From positions 32,399 through 96,398 of the forward strand of contig CANQMN010000006.1 in NCBI GenBank assembly GCA_947624965.1: a stretch of DNA of 64,000 nucleotides, read 5' to 3'. This stretch comes from an uncultured Clostridia bacterium. GTDB lineage: Bacteria > Bacillota > Clostridia > Christensenellales > Borkfalkiaceae. Positions within the stretch are counted from its first letter, which is position 1, and every line of letters starts with the position of its first letter. Both the position numbers and the translations under genes were made by a program. This document shows, piece after piece, positions 6,506 to 15,900 of this stretch. The notes under the pieces are model-generated. The model was not told the DNA's origin and did not search any database. It saw only the letters and a program-made list of their open reading frames with translations.

Positions 6506-9037
6506 TTATCCGTTGAGTTCGGCGAGTTTCTCTGCGACGGTGGTAGGATCCTGCGTTGCGCTGTAATTCGTGATCTTCATGGGCGTATTGAACCCGAAGA
6601 AGCCGACTGCCGAGGGACGGTCCGCCGTAAAGAAGTTGTACGTGAGCGCATCGAAGGCGGGCGCGCCGTTGCAGAAGAAGTAGAACTTATCGCCGTCGCG
6701 GATGACTTCAAGGGTGACCGTGTTGCCGTTTTTATAGGAAATATTTACGCTGTTGTTTCTCCGCTCTCCATGGTCCGTGCCCCAGAGCCAGTCGTTGTCC
6801 GCGTTGTTGCGCTGGACGCAGCCGATCTGCTTCATCGTGAAGTTGCCCTGTCCGTCCACAAAGTACGCGATGGTGTTGCGGATGCCCGCCACGTTGTCCT
6901 CGCAGCGGATGGCAAACCCGAACTTGGGATACTGGTCGTTTGCGTACCCCTTGTCCGCCGTAACCGTGAACGTCGCCTTGGCGTAGAACTTCGTGGAGAA
7001 GACGTCCTTGAAGAAGGCGTACTGGTCCCACGAGCCCTTCTGCTCGATGTAGGCGTCCGCGGTGCCGTCGTCGTGCGAGAGGTCGTACCCGTACATCGTG
7101 GTGATGTAATCGGAGGGCGCGCCGTCCACTACAACGTTGCCGAACGTCCTGCTCTCGTTGATGATGTGCGGCGAGCCGTGCGTCGGATTGGTGAAGGTAT
7201 ACTTCGCGAAGCCGTCTACGCCTGCGCAGGGCGTATCCTTGCCGAGGACGACGATCTCGTTGATGGCGAGCAGTTCCGCGTCATCGGGCGAGGTGATGGT
7301 GATTTTGATGGATTTGACGGGAAGTTCGGCAAACTCCGCGATCGCCGCGCCGCCGGGGCACAGGAACTCGCTGCCGTCGAGGAACCAATCCCAGTCGTAA
7401 TCGAGGTCCTCGATGACCGCCGTCGCGGTAGAGCCGCTCTTCGTGAGGTACTCCATCTCGATCTTGTCCACGCTGACGAAGGAATAGAAGTAATCGTACG
7501 AGTTGTAGATCATGAGCCCGCGCACCGTCTTATAATTGTCCCATTTGAGCTCGATGACGGATTTGCCGGGATCGGCTTCGTATTCCTCGGCGATGTCGAA
7601 TTCCTGATATTTGATGATGCCGTCGGTGAGGAGCGCCTTGTCGCTGCCCTGCGCCGTCGCGGAAGCCGTTACCTCGGCGGAAGGCGCGATGTTCTTATAC
7701 CCCGAAACCACGGCGGGGAGCGGCTGCAACGACCACGAAGGTCCGTTCGTGTGCATGACTTTCTGCCCCGCGTTGTTCTCCGTCCAGACGACCTTATCCA
7801 CGGCGAGCGCTCTGCCGTTGTCGACGGTGAGGCGGTCCTTGAAGGTGTGGTAGGCGATGAAGAGTTCGTCGCCGAGCTCGATAAAGCTATGGTGCCCCGC
7901 GCTCTTGATGTGGTTCCAGTTCGTATCCGAAGAAATGACCTTCCCGCCGTCGTCCTCGTCCACTTTGACGAAGTGCCCGAGCGGGCTGTCCGCAATGGCT
8001 TGCACGACGTGATATGTCTCCTTCGTATAGTCGTTTACGCTGAATGTGAGGTAATACTTTCCGCCGTGGTAGTACATGAAGGGACCTTCGTTGACGTGCC
8101 CTTCGCTCTCGGAGCGGTTTCTCGACCCGCCGAGTTCCTCATATCCGGGCGCGGTGAGCTCGGTGATGGAAGAATAATCGGGGGTGAACCAATCCTTCAT
8201 CTTCATGCCGAAGAGGTGGGTGCCGTCCGCAATGCCGCCGCCGACGCCGCCGAGACCGTACCAGCCGAAATAGAGGTACTTCTCGCCCGTGGCGGGATCG
8301 ACGAAGGGGCTCGCATCGAGCGCGCAGTCGAGCCCCATGTTCCGATACTGTTCGGGGATCCTCGTGTTGATTTTCGTGATGTGGCCGTCCGCGGGATCGG
8401 CGTGCAGGTCGATGACGGGCTCGCGCGGCGAAATGGGATCGCCGTCCTCGTTCAGGCGGGTCGGCGTAACGAAGGGACCCGCGGGATCCGCCGAGTAGGC
8501 GACGGAAAGGCAGAGTCTGTGCTCGACGCCGAGGTCTTCGTTCTGGTTCCACGCGTTGTACACCATGTAGTAGAGCTCATCCTCTGCGTCGTAGATGACT
8601 TCGGGCGCCCAGTAGTTGTCCGACGCCCACGTCTCGGCAAAGTCCGGCCAAAGGGCGACGCCCGTCGTCTCCCAGTGCGCGAGATCCTTGGAGCGCCAAG
8701 CCTGAAAGCCGTGGCAGTTGATCTCGTCGCTCGTGCCGTAGGCATAGAACCAACCCTTGTCCTTCCCCTCCGTGATGTAGATGACGGAAGGGTCTGCAAC
8801 GCCGAAATCGAGGTTGTTGAAGTAGTACAGGGAAGAGTTGTACTCCGCGGCGGGGTCGCTCATCTCGCTGACGAGGTTATCGATGTAGTTGAATTCGCCC
8901 GTCAGAGAGGGATCGGAGGGATCGGAGGGGTTAGAGGGATCCTTGCCATCATCGGCGCATGCCGCGATGGAGGCGAGCGCGCTCATGCTCATGCAGAGCG
9001 CAAGCGAGAGCGACAGAATTTTAAGATTCCTTTTCAT
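6506..9037 (-). CDS. GH43 family lipoprotein with C-terminal binding modules
   Basis: 843 residues. A lipoprotein signal ends at C27 (SIAAC), followed by a Ser/Pro/Asp linker. The GH43 five-bladed propeller spans about 65-430, with the expected triad D82 (ADPSV), D241 (LDASPF) and E317 (VNEGPF). GH43 includes arabinanases, arabinofuranosidases and xylosidases. Downstream come a discoidin/F5-8C-like region (about 450-610) and a C-terminal beta-sandwich (about 620-843) that resembles a segment of the InlB-repeat lipoprotein at 12994-17490. The enzyme should be tethered outside the membrane, where it would trim polysaccharide to oligosaccharides for the adjacent importer. It follows the second permease after 14 nt. 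Confidence 0.88.
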   Translation of the reverse strand: MKRNLKILSLSLALCMSMSALASIAACADDGKDPSNPSDPSDPSLTGEFNYIDNLVSEMSDPAAEYNSSLYYFNNLDFGVADPSVIYITEGKDKGWFYAYGTSDEINCHGFQAWRSKDLAHWETTGVALWPDFAETWASDNYWAPEVIYDAEDELYYMVYNAWNQNEDLGVEHRLCLSVAYSADPAGPFVTPTRLNEDGDPISPREPVIDLHADPADGHITKINTRIPEQYRNMGLDCALDASPFVDPATGEKYLYFGWYGLGGVGGGIADGTHLFGMKMKDWFTPDYSSITELTAPGYEELGGSRNRSESEGHVNEGPFMYYHGGKYYLTFSVNDYTKETYHVVQAIADSPLGHFVKVDEDDGGKVISSDTNWNHIKSAGHHSFIELGDELFIAYHTFKDRLTVDNGRALAVDKVVWTENNAGQKVMHTNGPSWSLQPLPAVVSGYKNIAPSAEVTASATAQGSDKALLTDGIIKYQEFDIAEEYEADPGKSVIELKWDNYKTVRGLMIYNSYDYFYSFVSVDKIEMEYLTKSGSTATAVIEDLDYDWDWFLDGSEFLCPGGAAIAEFAELPVKSIKITITSPDDAELLAINEIVVLGKDTPCAGVDGFAKYTFTNPTHGSPHIINESRTFGNVVVDGAPSDYITTMYGYDLSHDDGTADAYIEQKGSWDQYAFFKDVFSTKFYAKATFTVTADKGYANDQYPKFGFAIRCEDNVAGIRNTIAYFVDGQGNFTMKQIGCVQRNNADNDWLWGTDHGERRNNSVNISYKNGNTVTLEVIRDGDKFYFFCNGAPAFDALTYNFFTADRPSAVGFFGFNTPMKITNYSATQDPTTVAEKLAELNG

Positions 9038-9051
9038 AAATTACTCCTTGA

Positions 9052-10068
9052 TTAGTCTTTGAGACCGCTCGAAACGATGCCCGAAATGAAGTACCGCTGG
9101 GTGAAGAAGTACACAATGAGCATGGGTATGAGCGCGATGATGCTTGCCGCCATGGCGACGTTGGGCATGTTGTCCCCGTATGTCCCCGCAACGTCGCGGA
9201 GCGCGATTTGCAGGGTGTACAAGTCGGAGGACTGCAAATACATGAGGGGACCGAGGTAATCGTTATACCCTCCGATAAAGCCCAAGAGCCCCTGTGCGAG
9301 GAGCGCGGGCACCGAGAGCGGCACCATGATCTTGAAGAAGATGCCGAAGTACCCGAGCCCGTCCAATTTCGCCGCCTCGACGAGGCTGTCCGGAATGCCC
9401 GCATAGAACTGCCGCATAAAGAACACGCACGCGGCGGCGCCGAACATACCGGGGATCATGAGCGGGAGCGGCGTATCCACCCAACCGATCATATCGTAGA
9501 TGGAGAACTGCGGAACGATCATGATGGTGCCGGGGATCATCATCGTGGCGAGCAGGGCGGGATACATCCACTTCTTTGCGCGGAAGCGCAGTTTGCTGAA
9601 TGCGTACGCCGAGAGCGACGAGGTGAAGAGCCCTATGAGGGTGGGCGGCAAAATGTACAGCAGGGTGTTGAAAAACCCGCTCAACAGCATGGGGAGCGCC
9701 GCGTCCACATTGGCGTATTCGTTAAATGCCATCGAGTAGCCTTCCAGCGTAAATCCCTGCGGGGGGATCCACGTAAATACGAGGCTGCGCGCGTCCTCCC
9801 ACGTTTTCAGCGACGTGATGATGACGATGAGGAAGGGCAAAAGAATGATCGTCGCGTACAGCACGAGGACAAAATAGATGAACACCTTCGAGACGATCGC
9901 GCCCGTCTTTGCGCTGTGATATTTTTGTTTCTGCCTTTTGGGAACGTCCTGTTCCGAAAGGTCCTGCTCCAAAAGATCCTGCTCCGAAATTTCGCTGGAA
10001 AGTTCCGTCTCGGGCAGATCCGAAGAGAGCCCCTCTTGCGGGAGGGCGACGGCGGTTTCGTCAATCAT
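9052..10068 (-). CDS. Sugar ABC transporter permease, MalG type
   Basis: 338 residues. An unusual acidic cytoplasmic N-terminus (about 1-45) contains short SEQDL/LEQDL repeats encoded by 15-18 bp DNA repeats. Six membrane segments follow, starting with FIYFVLVLYATIILLPFLIV. The EAA loop that docks the ATPase is present (EAAKLDGLGYFGIFFKIMVP). MalG-type proteins pair with MalF-type partners to import oligosaccharides (CUT1 family). It overlaps the upstream permease by 8 nt, so translation is coupled. No ATPase gene of this importer is in the window, as expected where a shared MsmX-type ATPase serves several importers. Confidence 0.92.
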   Translation of the reverse strand: MIDETAVALPQEGLSSDLPETELSSEISEQDLLEQDLSEQDVPKRQKQKYHSAKTGAIVSKVFIYFVLVLYATIILLPFLIVIITSLKTWEDARSLVFTWIPPQGFTLEGYSMAFNEYANVDAALPMLLSGFFNTLLYILPPTLIGLFTSSLSAYAFSKLRFRAKKWMYPALLATMMIPGTIMIVPQFSIYDMIGWVDTPLPLMIPGMFGAAACVFFMRQFYAGIPDSLVEAAKLDGLGYFGIFFKIMVPLSVPALLAQGLLGFIGGYNDYLGPLMYLQSSDLYTLQIALRDVAGTYGDNMPNVAMAASIIALIPMLIVYFFTQRYFISGIVSSGLKD

Positions 10069-11071
10069 ACTTCACCCACCTCCTTGATCCGAGGAATTGC
10101 AGTCCCGTAACGGCGAGGATGAGCGCCGTAAGCACCCATGCCGCCGCGCTGGCGACGCCCATCTTGCCGTCGTATTCCATGATGTAGCGATACATATAGA
10201 ACACGATGGTAACGCCCTGGTTATCCGGTCCGCCGTTCGGCGTTAAAACGTTGGTAACGGCGAACGCCTGCAAGAGACCGATGACGCCCATGATGAGGAG
10301 ATAGAACGTCGTGGGAGAGACGGAGGGAAGGACGATGCGGAAGAACTGCGTAAACGGACCCGCGCCGTCGATCTTCGCCGCCTCGATGGAGGACTGGTTG
10401 ACGTTCGTGAGCGCGGCGGAGTAGAGCAGAATGCCATAGCCCATGCCCGACCATACGCTCATGATGATGACGGTAACATAGTACAGTCCCGGTTCGCCCA
10501 GCCAGTTGATCGCCCCGTTCCCGAGACCCCCTTTGCCGAGGATCTGGTTGATGATACCGAACGAGGGATTGAAGATATTCCGCCACATGAGCGTGATCGC
10601 GACGACCGAGCACACATAGGGAATAAAGTAGATGATGCGCCAAATCCCCCTGCCCTTGATGTCGCGGCTCAAAAGGTACGCGATCGCAAGCGCAAAGATC
10701 TGGCTGATGAACGTGGACGCGCCGAGGATGATGGTGTTGAGAATGGACTCGCCGAACAGAGGATCCTCGAAGATATAGACAAAATTATCGAAGCCTGCCC
10801 ATTCCGCGCCGTCTATGCTGTATCCCGGGATATCGAGAAACGCCATGGCGAACGCAAGCACGAGCGGGATCGCCCCGAAGATGAGGAACCCGATGAGCGG
10901 AACGGCGGCGAACGCCGTTCCGTATATCTCTTCGAGGTCTATTTTGAACCGCTTTTTGGGCGATTTTACGGGGATCTTTTCCGTCATCTCGGAATCGGTC
11001 TCTTTCGGAGCGTCCAAGCCGAGCCCCTCCGCGAGGGCAACATCGGCGGGATCTTCGTAAACCTGTTCCAT
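10061..11071 (-). CDS. Sugar ABC transporter permease, MalF/LacF type
   Basis: 336 residues with a charged cytoplasmic N-terminus of about 45 residues and six predicted membrane helices. The EAA motif EAAKIDGAGPFTQFFRIVLP near residues 225-245 is the ATPase docking loop. Closest general family is CUT1 permeases of the LacF/UgpA/MalF group. It lies between the binding protein gene (24 nt upstream) and the MalG-type permease, overlapping the latter by 8 nt, and together they form the membrane channel of the importer. Confidence 0.92.
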   Translation of the reverse strand: MEQVYEDPADVALAEGLGLDAPKETDSEMTEKIPVKSPKKRFKIDLEEIYGTAFAAVPLIGFLIFGAIPLVLAFAMAFLDIPGYSIDGAEWAGFDNFVYIFEDPLFGESILNTIILGASTFISQIFALAIAYLLSRDIKGRGIWRIIYFIPYVCSVVAITLMWRNIFNPSFGIINQILGKGGLGNGAINWLGEPGLYYVTVIIMSVWSGMGYGILLYSAALTNVNQSSIEAAKIDGAGPFTQFFRIVLPSVSPTTFYLLIMGVIGLLQAFAVTNVLTPNGGPDNQGVTIVFYMYRYIMEYDGKMGVASAAAWVLTALILAVTGLQFLGSRRWVKYD

Positions 11072-11094
11072 GAGAATGCTCCTTACAAGTTTTG

Positions 11095-12936
11095 TTACGC
11101 TTCGGTGTAATCCTTCAAGCGATTGGGCGTATCCTTATACTTGCTGTTCGCCTGCAACTGTTCGAGCGTTATTTTGCCCTCGCGGAACTGGCTGTTGAGC
11201 AGATCCGCCCAGTCGGCGATCCAGAGGTTGTCTTCGAGATACCACCAGTCGCCCGGCGTCTCGTACTCCGCCGCGCGGACGAATACGATGGAGTTGCGGG
11301 GGTTTTTATCCGATTGCAGGAACACTTCGCTGTTGGCGAGGTTCTTCTGCGAAGGAATGGCGAAGCCCGATTTTGCCTGCGCTTCCTGTCCCGTCTTGCC
11401 GCCGATGAATTCGGCAAAGAACCATGCGGCGTTCTTCTTCTTGCTCTTCGCGTTCACGCAGAGCGCGACGGAACCGGAGTGTCCCGCCTCCACGCCGTGC
11501 ACGGTTACGTTGCCCGACGCGTCGTACTCCTTGTACATGGGAAGGGGCGCGACGTCCCATTCAAACTTGTTGCCCGTCTGCCCCGGTTTTTCGCCGATGA
11601 GCTTGCGGAAGTTGGTAACGTTCCATCTGCCGTCTACGAGCATGCCGAGCTTGCCCTCCGCAAACGTCGTCGCCTTCGCGTCGTTGCCGCCCATATCCGC
11701 GGGATAGGGGCAGATGCGGTAGCCGTTCTTGCCGGATACGACCTCTACATCCTTCTTGGTGCAGAGACGTCCGAACTCGATCATGGCGTCGCGCTGGGAA
11801 GGAAGTTCGTTGAGCTTGCCTGCCGCATAAAGCTGCGTTACCTCGGAGTTGATTGCCTTGACGTCCGTCTTGGGGTCCTGAATTTTATCCGCCCATTCGA
11901 TGATCTGTCCCGCCGAATAGCTGTGCCCCTTTACGGTGACGGGTTCCGTTACGTCGTCCTTCACGATATAGTTGGGGGTGTCGTCTTCGAGGAGGGTAAA
12001 TTCCCAATAGCCGCCCTTGTAGGCGGGATCGTCCGTCGCGACGTATTCGACGCAGTCGCCGCCGACCGACCAGCCGTAGTTGAACCACCACTCGGTGTAG
12101 TAGCCGAAGTACTCGCTCTCCGTCGTAATGCCGTTGAGGGTGCGCTCGCTCGTTTGAACGACCGTCGAAAGCGCGACGCATTCGTCCCAGCTCATGGGAA
12201 TTTGGTTGTTGAACCACTTCTGCGTGCCGTCAACGAAGTACCCTTTCTCCTTCACTTCGCCCGTGATGCCGTACTCCGACTTCGTCGTGCCGCGGGCGTC
12301 CGCCTTCGTGCCCGCGTTGAACGCCGCGAGGTCCTCTTTCGCGACGGAGATGACCTTGACGCCCGCGCGGTTGAACATGCTCTCGTTGTAGAAGATGACA
12401 ACGGGACCGATATCCTTGGGAATGCCCCAATAGTGGGCGTTGGGACCGTCCTGCGTCGTCGTATCCACATCGTACTTATAGCGGTTGATGGAACTCGCCC
12501 ACATGTTGTCGATTTGAATTTCTTCGCTGTTTTGGATGTAGCTGTCGAGCGGTTCGAGATAGCCCGCCTTCGCATACCGCTTTACGTGCTCGTCGTCCAC
12601 ATAGAGGACGTCCACGTTCGCGCGGGAGGCGCGCAGACCGTTGAGCGCGGCGGTGTTGTAGTCGCCGGGCTTGTGCTCGTACTTTACTTTGATGGTGTCC
12701 TTGTACAGCTCGTTGAATTGGTTGACGAGGTCGGTGAACACCTCTTTTTCGTTTTGATCGCCGTATCCCCAGAAGGAGATCTCGGTGGGGCCGTCCGCCC
12801 CCGGACGGGGCTTGCCGTCATCGCCGATCTCAACGTCGTTTGTATTGCCGCCGCACGCGGCGAGCCCGGAGACCGCCGAGATGCACAGGCAGGCAGAGAG
12901 CGCAATCGTGCCGAATTTCAAAAACTTTTTATTCAT
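11095..12936 (-). CDS. Extracellular sugar-binding lipoprotein of the ABC importer
   Basis: 613 residues. A lipoprotein signal ends at C28 (GLAAC). The mature part has the type-I carbohydrate solute-binding fold (SBP_bac_1): it opens with TEISFWGYGDQNEKEVFTDLVNQFNE and has a late GSVALCVNAKSKKKNAAWFFAEF segment typical of the family. At about 610 residues it is longer than most (400-450), suggesting a large oligosaccharide ligand. The GGAG ribosome binding site precedes the ATG, and a 26-nt perfect palindrome separates it from the upstream InlB-repeat gene. It delivers oligosaccharides to the two permeases encoded next. Confidence 0.92.
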   Translation of the reverse strand: MNKKFLKFGTIALSACLCISAVSGLAACGGNTNDVEIGDDGKPRPGADGPTEISFWGYGDQNEKEVFTDLVNQFNELYKDTIKVKYEHKPGDYNTAALNGLRASRANVDVLYVDDEHVKRYAKAGYLEPLDSYIQNSEEIQIDNMWASSINRYKYDVDTTTQDGPNAHYWGIPKDIGPVVIFYNESMFNRAGVKVISVAKEDLAAFNAGTKADARGTTKSEYGITGEVKEKGYFVDGTQKWFNNQIPMSWDECVALSTVVQTSERTLNGITTESEYFGYYTEWWFNYGWSVGGDCVEYVATDDPAYKGGYWEFTLLEDDTPNYIVKDDVTEPVTVKGHSYSAGQIIEWADKIQDPKTDVKAINSEVTQLYAAGKLNELPSQRDAMIEFGRLCTKKDVEVVSGKNGYRICPYPADMGGNDAKATTFAEGKLGMLVDGRWNVTNFRKLIGEKPGQTGNKFEWDVAPLPMYKEYDASGNVTVHGVEAGHSGSVALCVNAKSKKKNAAWFFAEFIGGKTGQEAQAKSGFAIPSQKNLANSEVFLQSDKNPRNSIVFVRAAEYETPGDWWYLEDNLWIADWADLLNSQFREGKITLEQLQANSKYKDTPNRLKDYTEA

Positions 12937-12955
12937 AATTTCTCCTTTTTTTACG

Positions 12956-12981
12956 GGCGCCCCGCCCGCGGGCGGGGCGCC
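12956..12981 (-). other. Intercistronic 26-nt perfect palindrome
   Basis: GGCGCCCCGCCCG and its exact complement meet without a loop between the InlB-repeat gene and the binding-protein gene. On the minus strand it is followed by an A-run and then the ribosome binding site, not a T-run, so it looks like an mRNA-stabilising or processing hairpin rather than a terminator. Confidence 0.6.
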
Positions 12982-12993
12982 GCGTTTGTTCCG

Positions 12994-15900
12994 TTAAGCC
13001 TGACGGGTGAGTGTTGCACCGGTCGCAAGCACAGTCCAAACATTAGCCTCCACTCCATCCGTTGTCTTAAATAATTGTGTGCCGCTATTGAACGTCATGG
13101 ATTGCGATTCCGCATTTACATCGATGAGGTTGGGATAGGCGATGAAGATCTCATAGACGAGCTTATCCTTTTCGCCGCCGTTATCGGCCGCTGCGGTGAA
13201 CTTCGCTTTCGCCTCATTGATAAACATTGTGTGATAGGTTTCGCCTTTGATATAAGCAACGATACTCCTATGCGAATTCACGCCTGCTTGGATTTCAACG
13301 TTCTGGTTTTTCCACCCATCGCCGTTGTAAAATTCACGTTCGGTAGCGAGATTCGAGCCTTCGGCCTTAAATGCGAAATACATACCGTCCGTTCCGAACT
13401 TGTAAGTCCATTGAATGGTGCGATCATCTTCGCCGCCTTTTGGCACGTTCGTCCACTGCGCGCCCGCCCATTCGCTCTCGTCGCCATCAATGGTCACGGA
13501 CTTATCCTGCGCCTTCAAAATACCGTTGCGGGTGATGAGCGTCCCTTGGTTGCCGTTTTCGGCAGTGTCCTCGGGTCTCCACCAGTCGCCGCCGACCCAC
13601 AGAGCGCCATCGAGCCCGCCGACCTTGAACATGAAGCGCGCGGGAACGTATGCGCTGTTCTTGTTGTAGCCGTTGCCCACGTCCTCGTACGGGACGAACA
13701 CTTCCGCCTTCGTATTGTACAGGCTGTTGCCCGAAGGATCGTCGGTGTGCATATGGATGTACTGCTCCTGAATGCTGTTGATGTAGTCGCCCTTCGAGTT
13801 CTTCGCATACTGCTTATCCGCGTTGCCGCCGAGGCGGAACTCGATGTTCGTGTTGTTGAACCAGTCGGTTTCCGTCGTCTTGTGCACGGTGTGGAGCACG
13901 TCGTAGTAGATCCAAACGCCGAAGTCGTCCAAATAGCCGTACACCGTAACCTTCATGCCGTTACTGGCGGGCATGATGAAGGGATTCGTCTTTTGTTCGT
14001 CCGTCCAGTCGAGGACGCCGTCGACGAGGTTCTTCCACTTCGGAACGACGGTGATATTTTCCGTCACCGTGTACGATTCGTTGAACTCCGTTTCCGAAGA
14101 TTGCAGTTTCCAGCCCTCGAACTTGTACGCCGCGCGGGCGGGCGTATCTTCGGGCATGGTTACGCCGAATTCCGCCATATCCGCGAGCGTCTTGTTCTTG
14201 TCGATCCAGATGGGAGCGGGCGGGTCGCCGACGCCGCCGTCGAGCTCGAAGGTAACCTTCGCCTGCTCGATCCAGCTTGCCTTGACCTCGATGTTCGCAG
14301 ACACTTCGGTGTTCGCCGTAAATTCGTCCTCACCGTCCGGTTTCAGCCACTTTTCAAAGCGGTAACCTTCGCGTACGGGCGGGGTGGGCATATTGTCTAC
14401 GCCGACCGTCTCCCCTTCCGTTACCGTGCGCGTCTGATAGGTCTCGTTGTCGCCGTAGCCGAGTTTGAACTCTACCTTGTGGGTAACAACGCCCGCCTGC
14501 GTCCACTTCGCGGTGATTACGACCGTCGCGCCCGGTTCAACGGTGATCTGCGCGTTCGCGTCGTACGTGTTTTCCGAGCCGTTCACGCTCACGGACCACT
14601 GATCGAAGTCGTGATCTTCCCACGTGTAAACGGTCCCCGCGGGAAGGGTGATGGTGTAGTTCTTCTCACCTTCGTTCCACTGCGGTACCACGGAAGGAGA
14701 CCCGGTAGCATCCCCCCCCGGTTCAAAGGTGATGGTGGGAGCGACGGGGTTCCACTTCGCGGTGAGCGTAACGTCGCCTTCGGGCGTGTACTGTCCGAGG
14801 TCTACCTTCGTGCCTTCTTTATACCAACCGTCGAACGTCCAGCCTTCGTGCGCGTCGGGCTCGGTGAGCGTAACGGACTTGCCCTTTACGACCTTCTGCG
14901 TCGTCGTTGTCTCTGTGCCGTATTCGTTCTCGAACGTCACCGTCCAGCGGGGTGCCCATACTTCCTTGTTGGTGAAGTAGACCTGCCAATGATCTGTCCC
15001 TTCCGTCGCTTCGGGATAGAGCTGTCCGCCCATCGTAAACTTGGCGTTCTCGGCTTCCGCGCTCACATTTGTAAGCTGTTCGCGGGCGATGAAGAGCTCG
15101 AACACAAGCTCGCTCTGCGTGAGTTTCGCCTTCGCCGCCGTGATATAGGCGGAGTGATACGTCTGCCCGTTGTACAGGAACACCTTGCCGCCGTGATAGT
15201 TGTCGCTTCCCTGCAACTCGATGTTTTGGTTGAGATACCACGAATTTTCCCTGCCGATGTTGCGCTCCGGGAGATCTGCCTGCTCGAATTTGACAGCCAT
15301 GTACACGCCGTCCTCTTCGAGGCTCGCCGCCCACTTCGCACGCCCGTCGTTCTGCCAGTCGGCGCCTTCCCAATCGGTGAGTTCGCCGTCCACCGTGTAG
15401 ATGTCGGACGCGCCTTCGCCCTTGATACCGTTCCGCGTAACGACAAAGCCTTCGCCGTTTTGATCTCTATCATTCATATCGTCCGTTCTCCACCAATCGC
15501 CGCTGCACCAAAGCGCGCCGACCTCGTTTTCCGTCTTGAAGGCGAAGCCCATGAGCGCGTACTCGCTCTCGGCGGTGTAGCCCTGGATGGCATCGTAGGC
15601 GAGGAAGCCCTCGATCTTGGTATGATGCAAGCCACCCTCCTGGGAAGTAACGAACTTCGCCTCGGTGATCGTGTGCTCATTCGCGGTCACATGGTACTGT
15701 TTGCGTCCGATCCAGAACTCCGCGTTGGTGTTCTTGGACCAATCGGTGGAATCGTCCTTATAGATTTCGTGCAAGGCGTCGTAGAAGACGTAAACGCCCT
15801 TTTCGCCGAGCGTCGCATATACCTTGACGCTCCTGCCGTTCGTAGCGATGATCTCGTCGTAATACTTCGTCTGCTCCGTCGTCCAATCTTCAAGATTGCC